10,979 nucleotides of DNA from CAYZEZ01 sp964477295 (GTDB lineage: Bacteria > Bacteroidota > Bacteroidia > Bacteroidales > SM23-62). The notes under the pieces were generated by a model. The model did not search any database and was not told the origin of the DNA. It was given only the letters and a program-made list of their open reading frames with translations. A program made the translations under genes and the position numbers. The first letter of the stretch is position 1; the number at the start of each line of letters is the position of its first letter. Location of the stretch: contig CAYZEZ010000167.1 in NCBI GenBank assembly GCA_964477295.1, forward strand, positions 1 through 10,979, read 5' to 3'. Positions 6,281-10,979 of this stretch are shown here, in pieces.

Positions 6281-8341
6281 ATGAGAATGCATATTTATCT
6301 AATAATCATTGCCTTAATATGGATTGCCGGCTGCGGTAAAAGAACTGAAATTTCGCATGGCAACCTGGTAGTGGAGTTTGACCAGGAACTTCATTCCAGG
6401 GTTAACCATGCTGGTTCAACAGAGTTATTCAATCATCGTTTTAACCCTTCCGAATACCTGGTTACACGGGATGGGACTATAAAAGATTTCAATAAAACTT
6501 CATTCTTAAGCGAGGCCTTCACGGACGATATAGGAGACGGAACCAAATATGAGATGAAAGGCACATACAACAAGGATGGAACCTCCGTTGAAAAAAATAT
6601 CCTGATCAGGGCGTATGACTCCTTCCCGGATATATTAATATATAATGTTACCTATACGAATACGGGATCTAAGAATCTTTCCATCCTGAAATGGGTCAGC
6701 CATCAACACTCAATAAATAAAATCCCCTCTGTAGCGGCCGCCCCCGATGATTTCTGGTCCTTCCAGGGAAGCTCAACCAGCTCCCGTGCAGATTGGATCC
6801 TGCCCCTGGCCAATGGTTTTTACCAGGAAAACTACATGGGAATGAACAATACCGATTACGGAGGGGGCATCCCTGTTGCAGACATCTGGAGAAAAGATGC
6901 CGGAATAGCAATTGGTCATCTTGAAATGACGCCTAAACTCGTTTCCCTACCTGTCCGGTATAACGAATATGATATCGCCGCCTCCCTTGGGATAATGAAA
7001 GAATTTGAGGATCCATTGAAACTGGCACCCGGGGAATCCATGGACACGTATGAAACTTTTATCATGGTACACCGTGGGGATTGCTTTCATTCACTCCGGG
7101 AATACGCTGAACTGATGCAGGCCAAAGGACTGGTATTTGCCGAACAGGAAGAGGCAGCCTTTGAACCGGTCTGGTGCGCCTGGGGATATGAAAGGGATTT
7201 TACTGTGAAGGAAATTGAAGGTACACTTCCAAAGGTGAAAGAATTGGGAATTGACTGGGCCGTGATCGATGATGGATATCAACAGGCCGAAGGGGATTGG
7301 GACGTAAACAGGAAAAAGTTCCCCGGGGGGGCACGCGATATGAAAAAACTGGTAGATAAGATCCATTCATACGGATTGAAGGCAAAGATCTGGTATGCTC
7401 CGCTCGCGGTGGATCCGGGGAGTAAGCTTTATGCTGAAAATCCCGATATCATTTTATATACGGAAGATTGGGCCCCGCAATTCATTACCTGGTGGGATGC
7501 CTGGTACATGGCGCCTACCTGTGATAAAACAATACAGCATACAAAAGATGTGGTCCATATGTTCATGGATGAATGGGGGATCGACGGGCTCAAGCTGGAC
7601 GGTCAACATATGAATGCCGTTCCACCGGACCATCATCCGGGACATAACCTGGATTACCCGGAGCAGGCCCCGGAAAGGCTGCCGCAGTTCTTTCAGACCA
7701 TCTATGAAACGGCCAGATCCATTAAACCGGAGGCGGTGATTGAAAACTGCCCCTGCGGATGCTGCATGTCGTTCTTTAATATGACCAGCATAAACCAGGC
7801 AGTCAGTTCAGATCCGTTGAGCAGCTGGCAGATCAGGTTGAAAGGCAAAGTATATAAGGCACTGGTCCCACAGGTTGCCTATTATGGTGACCATGTGGAG
7901 CTGAGTGACAATGCATCTGACTTTGCCAGCTCTTTTGGAATTGGAGCCGTCCCGGGAACCAAATTTACCTGGCCGGCCGATAACCCGACTGCTTCCGACA
8001 GTTACCTTTTAACACCGGAAAAAGAATTGATATGGAAGAAATGGTTTACCCTGTATAATGAGATGATGCTGTCAAAGGGGACTTACCTGGGGAACCTCTA
8101 TGATATCGGTTTCGACAAACCGGAAACCCATGTGATAAAAAAAGAGGACACCCTGTATTACGCTTTCTTTAGCGCTGAATGGGATGGAAAAATTGAACTC
8201 CGGGGACTGGAACCCGGCAAAGAGTTTCATATTTTTGACTATGTAAATGACATTGACCTGGGGACAGTGTCCGGCGATGATCCCTGGCTTGATGCAGATT
8301 TCAAGGGATCGCTGTTAATTGCCGTAAACCAACAGAACTAA
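6281..8341 (+). CDS. GH36-type alpha-galactosidase-like lipoprotein
   Basis: This 686-residue enzyme has a lipobox (WIAGC, Cys18), so it is anchored in the cell envelope, probably facing the periplasm. Residues about 25-290 are the N-terminal beta-supersandwich, about 296-575 the (beta/alpha)8 catalytic domain, and the rest a C-terminal beta domain. Visible clan GH-D motifs are VWCAWGYERD at the barrel start, WAVIDDGYQ (Asp330, Asp331), GLKLDGQ (Asp440, predicted nucleophile) and the aspartate of AVSSDP (Asp511, predicted acid/base). YYGDHVELSD and GTKFTWP follow. The family removes terminal alpha-galactose, and some members alpha-N-acetylgalactosamine, with retention. Length fits the family. 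An unusual cysteine-rich stretch, CPCGCC (490-495), lies between the two catalytic aspartates. The gene starts 12 nt after the DUF4832 gene and ends 10 nt before the next, so all three are probably co-transcribed. The exact sugar is uncertain. Confidence 0.9.
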   Translation: MRMHIYLIIIALIWIAGCGKRTEISHGNLVVEFDQELHSRVNHAGSTELFNHRFNPSEYLVTRDGTIKDFNKTSFLSEAFTDDIGDGTKYEMKGTYNKDGTSVEKNILIRAYDSFPDILIYNVTYTNTGSKNLSILKWVSHQHSINKIPSVAAAPDDFWSFQGSSTSSRADWILPLANGFYQENYMGMNNTDYGGGIPVADIWRKDAGIAIGHLEMTPKLVSLPVRYNEYDIAASLGIMKEFEDPLKLAPGESMDTYETFIMVHRGDCFHSLREYAELMQAKGLVFAEQEEAAFEPVWCAWGYERDFTVKEIEGTLPKVKELGIDWAVIDDGYQQAEGDWDVNRKKFPGGARDMKKLVDKIHSYGLKAKIWYAPLAVDPGSKLYAENPDIILYTEDWAPQFITWWDAWYMAPTCDKTIQHTKDVVHMFMDEWGIDGLKLDGQHMNAVPPDHHPGHNLDYPEQAPERLPQFFQTIYETARSIKPEAVIENCPCGCCMSFFNMTSINQAVSSDPLSSWQIRLKGKVYKALVPQVAYYGDHVELSDNASDFASSFGIGAVPGTKFTWPADNPTASDSYLLTPEKELIWKKWFTLYNEMMLSKGTYLGNLYDIGFDKPETHVIKKEDTLYYAFFSAEWDGKIELRGLEPGKEFHIFDYVNDIDLGTVSGDDPWLDADFKGSLLIAVNQQN

Positions 8342-8351
8342 TCTTACTATT

Positions 8352-9854
8352 ATGAACCAATTCATTTTATCTATTGCTATTATTCTGGTTGCTGGCTGTT
8401 CCTCTTTCTCACAGGGCTCCAACTTCCATCCCGTCACCATTGAGTCAGAAATCACAGCCGTCCAACCCATGACCGGGATCGTTTTCTGGACAACCAGTAG
8501 TGATAAAAATACCGATGCCATATCGCTGGAATTTTCCTACATGCTTTTTAATGATATTGTTTCCGATAGTGGTGTCTACGACTGGACCGCCGTTGAACAA
8601 AAGCTCGATGCAGTTGCAGGAAGAAGCCACCAGGCCATCTTCCGGTTCAGATATACATACCCGGGATGGGAAACCACCGTACCGGATTATATAAAAGACC
8701 TGCCGGACTATAACGAAACCAAGGGCAAATCGGAAGGAAGGGACACCTGGTTCCCCGACTGGACTCACCCTGAGCTCAGTCGGTTTACACTGGAATTCTA
8801 CACTAAATTTGCTGAAAAATACGATGAAGATCCAAGGCTTGCTTTTATCCAGGTCGGTTTCGGGCTGTGGGGAGAATATCATATTTACGACGGCCCGTTT
8901 ATCCTGGGAGGAACTTTTCCTTCAAAAGAATTCCAGGAGGATTTCTTCCATCACCTTGAATCGGTTTTCATCCATACACCCTGGAACATCTCCATCGATG
9001 CAGCCGATGATACCTACTCGCCTTTTGAGGCGAAACCGGAACTGAAAGACATAAAATTCGGCCTGTTCGACGATTCTTTCATGCACGAGGAACACTCCAC
9101 CTATCCAGGTGAGTACAATGCATCGGGCTGGAAATTCTTTGGAGAAAACCGGTTCAAAACCAGTCCTGCCGGGGGCGAATTCAGTTACTATACCGATTAC
9201 GACCAGGAGCATGTGCTCGATCCTGAAGGTCCCTATGGCAGGTCATTCGAGGATTTTGCAGGACAATACCACATCACCTATATGATCGGGAACGACCAGC
9301 CCGGATACCAGACGATGGCCCGGATAAAACAGGCCAGCATGGCCACAGGTTATAAATTCCGGATCAAATCCTTTTACGCCTCATCCGATTCATCTGTCAT
9401 CACGGTAACCAATGATGGCATCGCTCCCCTGTACCATGACGCCTTTGTAACTGTAAACGGGGTGCGCGCCGCTGAAAGCCTGAAGGGTCTTGTCCCGGCA
9501 GAAGAAAAAGTATATTATGTGGCCTCAGGGGGTGATGAGCCTGTGCTGACCATTGAAAGCGACAGGCTTACAGATGGACAGGAGATCCAGTTCAGGGGTA
9601 CAAACTTCACAGGCCTGATCCCGGTAAAAACGACGACTGGATTGGAGGTAAAGATAATTCGTCAACCGGGCTGTATCCATTTATCGCTTGCTGATGATGA
9701 ACCTTCCGAATGGCTGTTGTATGATTTATCGGGAAGGATTATTCGCTCGGAGCAAAATGTTTCACACCTGACAATCAGTCAACTGCAATCCAGCGTTTAC
9801 CTTCTGACGATCCGAAACAAAAAAGGAGTATTATCCCAAAAAATTTATTTGTAA
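8352..9854 (+). CDS. DUF4832-like TIM-barrel protein with degenerate T9SS C-terminal domain; putative glycoside hydrolase
   Basis: This 500-residue exported protein is a diverged relative of the 911-residue protein two genes upstream. Shared landmarks in order are GLWGEY (Glu175) against GAWGEW, GLFDDSF (237-243) against HHNDCF, AGGEFSYY (Glu276) against VGGETC, and ATGYKFRIKS (331-340) against LGYRYSLVSG. A barrel fold with two catalytic glutamates is inferred. It lacks the FN3 and CBM9-like modules. Residues about 434-500 resemble a T9SS sorting domain (LLYDLSGRII, SVYLLTIRNKKG, QKIYL) but the initial PNP motif is absent. The N-terminus contains both a possible lipobox (LVAGC, Cys16) and a possible ordinary cleavage site near SFSQ-G (residue 21), so its anchoring is unclear. 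The N-region (MNQ) has no positive charge, which is weak for a signal peptide. The gene starts 10 nt after GH36. Function is unknown; the enzyme role is inference. Confidence 0.8.
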   Translation: MNQFILSIAIILVAGCSSFSQGSNFHPVTIESEITAVQPMTGIVFWTTSSDKNTDAISLEFSYMLFNDIVSDSGVYDWTAVEQKLDAVAGRSHQAIFRFRYTYPGWETTVPDYIKDLPDYNETKGKSEGRDTWFPDWTHPELSRFTLEFYTKFAEKYDEDPRLAFIQVGFGLWGEYHIYDGPFILGGTFPSKEFQEDFFHHLESVFIHTPWNISIDAADDTYSPFEAKPELKDIKFGLFDDSFMHEEHSTYPGEYNASGWKFFGENRFKTSPAGGEFSYYTDYDQEHVLDPEGPYGRSFEDFAGQYHITYMIGNDQPGYQTMARIKQASMATGYKFRIKSFYASSDSSVITVTNDGIAPLYHDAFVTVNGVRAAESLKGLVPAEEKVYYVASGGDEPVLTIESDRLTDGQEIQFRGTNFTGLIPVKTTTGLEVKIIRQPGCIHLSLADDEPSEWLLYDLSGRIIRSEQNVSHLTISQLQSSVYLLTIRNKKGVLSQKIYL

Positions 9855-9900
9855 AGGAAGCCATCCCGTCCCGAGTACTCGGGATCGGGATCTCCTTTAC
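9851..9900. repeat. 50-nt composite palindrome overlapping the stop codon, possible bidirectional terminator
   Basis: GTAAAGGA (9851-9858) pairs perfectly with TCCTTTAC (9893-9900). ATCCCG (9863-9868) pairs with CGGGAT (9886-9891), and the centre TCCCGAGTACTCGGGA (9869-9884) is a perfect 16-nt palindrome. T9885 is bulged. The TAA stop of the upstream gene (9852-9854) is part of the outer stem. Its place between convergent genes suits a bidirectional terminator, although no long T-run follows. The core resembles palindromic intergenic repeats that are common in Bacteroidota. Confidence 0.75.
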
Positions 9901-9911
9901 TGTTGAAAGAG

Positions 9912-9932
9912 ATCCTGAAACAAGTTCAGGAT
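9912..9932. repeat. REP-like inverted repeat
   Basis: ATCCTGAA (9912-9919) and TTCAGGAT (9925-9932) are exact reverse complements around a 5-nt loop, ACAAG. From memory, this hairpin and its GATGAC extension resemble a dispersed intergenic repeat common in Bacteroidota genomes; no second copy is seen in this window. With the palindrome at 9851-9900 it fills almost all of the 96-nt gap between the convergent genes. Confidence 0.65.
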
Positions 9933-9950
9933 GACAAATTATTATAATTC

Positions 9951-10979
9951 CTAGTTAGGATTCTGCACACACGCAGTATTGTTAATCATCTCCGCCTGCG
10001 GTATAAAATAGATCTGCCTCGGATCATCCCATGGCAATATATCCTCCCCTTCATCGGGATTCTGGGCCGTAGGGTAACTCCTGTCCAGGTCGATCTTGTT
10101 CCTTAGCAGGTCATCCCTCCGTATTCCCTCGTAGGCAAACTCTAGTCTTCTTTCACCCAGTACAGCTTCCAGTACATCTGCATAGTCATGAGTGGCCAGG
10201 TTGCCCTGTGTTACCAGCTCATCACCGGATAGACCGACCCTGGCCCTTATCACATTTACATCTGTCAGCGCAAGGGCATCATTCCCGAGATGCGCATTCG
10301 CCTCCGCCCTGTTCAGGTACATCTCAGAGAGCCTGAGGTACTGCGGGGAAGCCAGCGGGACGAGTCCGTCCTGGTTTGAGAACTTATTGATATAGAAGGT
10401 CTGGTAAGTAGTATTCGGATAATTCTTAATGACTCCGGGCTCCTTGAATATCGTATCCACCAGTTCATTCCTGACATCATGCCTGTACGTGGTAAGCTTC
10501 TGCATCAGGGATTCCGACGGAAACACCTCTCCCCACCCATCCGATCCGGATGCTCCTGCATTGTACATCGATCCGATAGATGCCTCCCCATGCTCCTCTT
10601 CAGGAGTAAAGTAAAATATAAAGATAGCCTCGGAGGATTGGTCTGAATTCCAGAATGAATTGGCATAGTTGTCGGCCGTCTCCAGCTCAAAGGGCCCGGC
10701 AATCACCTCATCCGCATAATAGATCGCTGAATCCCATTGTTCTGTGAACATATAGGCTCTGCTGAGCAAAGCCTTGGCCGACCATTCGGAAGCATATTTA
10801 ATAAACTCCGACTGGCTCGCCTCCCTTGTTGTCATCAGTCCTTCAGCGCGCCTCAGATCGGAAATGATCTGGTCGTAAGTCGCTCCTACAGTAGCCCTGG
10901 CCTTATTGTCGTCTTCCGAAGTGCCGGTCCTTATGATGATGCCAGGTTTATCCGTCCCCTGCGACGGAGGTGTGGAAAA
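9951..10979 (-). CDS. SusD/RagB-family outer-membrane glycan-binding lipoprotein, C-terminal part
   Basis: On the minus strand the frame is open from the right edge to TAG at 9951-9953, giving the C-terminal 342 residues. Reading from the edge, the first 48 codons continue in frame upstream of the internal ATG at 10835 (they include the TPR-like AEGLM lead-in), so that ATG is not the start. SusD-like features are the TPR-type helix EWSAKALLSRAYMFTEQWDSA, LRLSEMYLNRAEANAHLG, GERRLEFAYEGIRRDDLLR and the typical ending IYFIPQAEM...QNPN. SusD proteins cap a SusC TonB-dependent transporter at the outer membrane and capture glycan fragments. The N-terminal lipobox and the SusC partner should lie beyond 10979, with SusC usually encoded just upstream in the same direction. 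It converges with the hydrolase operon, so it is separately transcribed but probably serves the same substrate. Confidence 0.95.
   Translation of the reverse strand, partial: FSTPPSQGTDKPGIIIRTGTSEDDNKARATVGATYDQIISDLRRAEGLMTTREASQSEFIKYASEWSAKALLSRAYMFTEQWDSAIYYADEVIAGPFELETADNYANSFWNSDQSSEAIFIFYFTPEEEHGEASIGSMYNAGASGSDGWGEVFPSESLMQKLTTYRHDVRNELVDTIFKEPGVIKNYPNTTYQTFYINKFSNQDGLVPLASPQYLRLSEMYLNRAEANAHLGNDALALTDVNVIRARVGLSGDELVTQGNLATHDYADVLEAVLGERRLEFAYEGIRRDDLLRNKIDLDRSYPTAQNPDEGEDILPWDDPRQIYFIPQAEMINNTACVQNPN

Noticed and set aside
8445..8882. 145-codon open frame on the minus strand
   Set aside because: It is antisense to the DUF4832-like gene, has no domain signature or start signal, and is a shadow frame.
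10833..10835. Internal ATG as the start of the SusD-like gene
   Set aside because: The frame remains open for 48 more codons to the window edge with SusD-like sequence, so the true start is outside the window.
1..10979. CRISPR arrays, tRNA or rRNA genes, transposases, integrases, phage genes
   Set aside because: No repeated spacer pattern, RNA gene or mobile-element gene was found by reading the window; only the short palindromes already listed were seen.

Overview
The window looks like part of a glycan-utilisation locus from a free-living or environmental member of the Bacteroidota. The phylum call rests on four things: a SusD/RagB-type lipoprotein at the right edge, a TAnnTTTG-type promoter (2573-2580), several short lipoprotein signals, and a type IX secretion (T9SS) C-terminal sorting domain on a secreted hydrolase. 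The T9SS tail points away from typical gut Bacteroides, but nothing here fixes the genus.

Layout. (1) Positions 1-2513, plus strand: a compact operon with the 3' end of a PfkB-family sugar kinase, a class II ketose-bisphosphate aldolase that overlaps it by 11 nt, and a lipoprotein of the amidohydrolase_2 (COG2159-like) family 5 nt later. (2) Positions 2514-2615: an AT-rich nested inverted repeat followed by a good Bacteroidota promoter. (3) Positions 2616-3464: a lipoprotein with a PKD domain and a CBM9-like module, ending in a strong intrinsic terminator. (4) Positions 3533-9854: three tightly packed secreted enzymes. These are a large DUF4874/DUF4832-type protein with FN3, CBM9-like and T9SS modules, a GH36-type alpha-galactosidase-like lipoprotein, and a second, smaller DUF4832-like protein. 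(5) Positions 9855-9950: two palindromic REP-like elements between convergent genes. (6) Positions 9951-10979, minus strand: the C-terminal 342 residues of a SusD-like protein, whose partner SusC is probably outside the window.

Working model (inference): the SusD system and the PKD/CBM9-like lipoprotein bind a glycan at the surface, the T9SS-exported DUF4832 protein attacks it outside the cell, the GH36 lipoprotein removes alpha-linked galactose or N-acetylgalactosamine, and the kinase/aldolase pair splits a ketose phosphate in the cytoplasm. The most interesting feature is the pair of divergent DUF4832-like proteins flanking GH36. They share two glutamate motifs (G-x-W-G-E and G-G-E) about 100 residues apart, the pattern expected of a retaining TIM-barrel glycosidase. 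They may represent a glycoside hydrolase group whose activity is not assigned. No tRNA, rRNA, CRISPR array, insertion sequence or integrase was seen.
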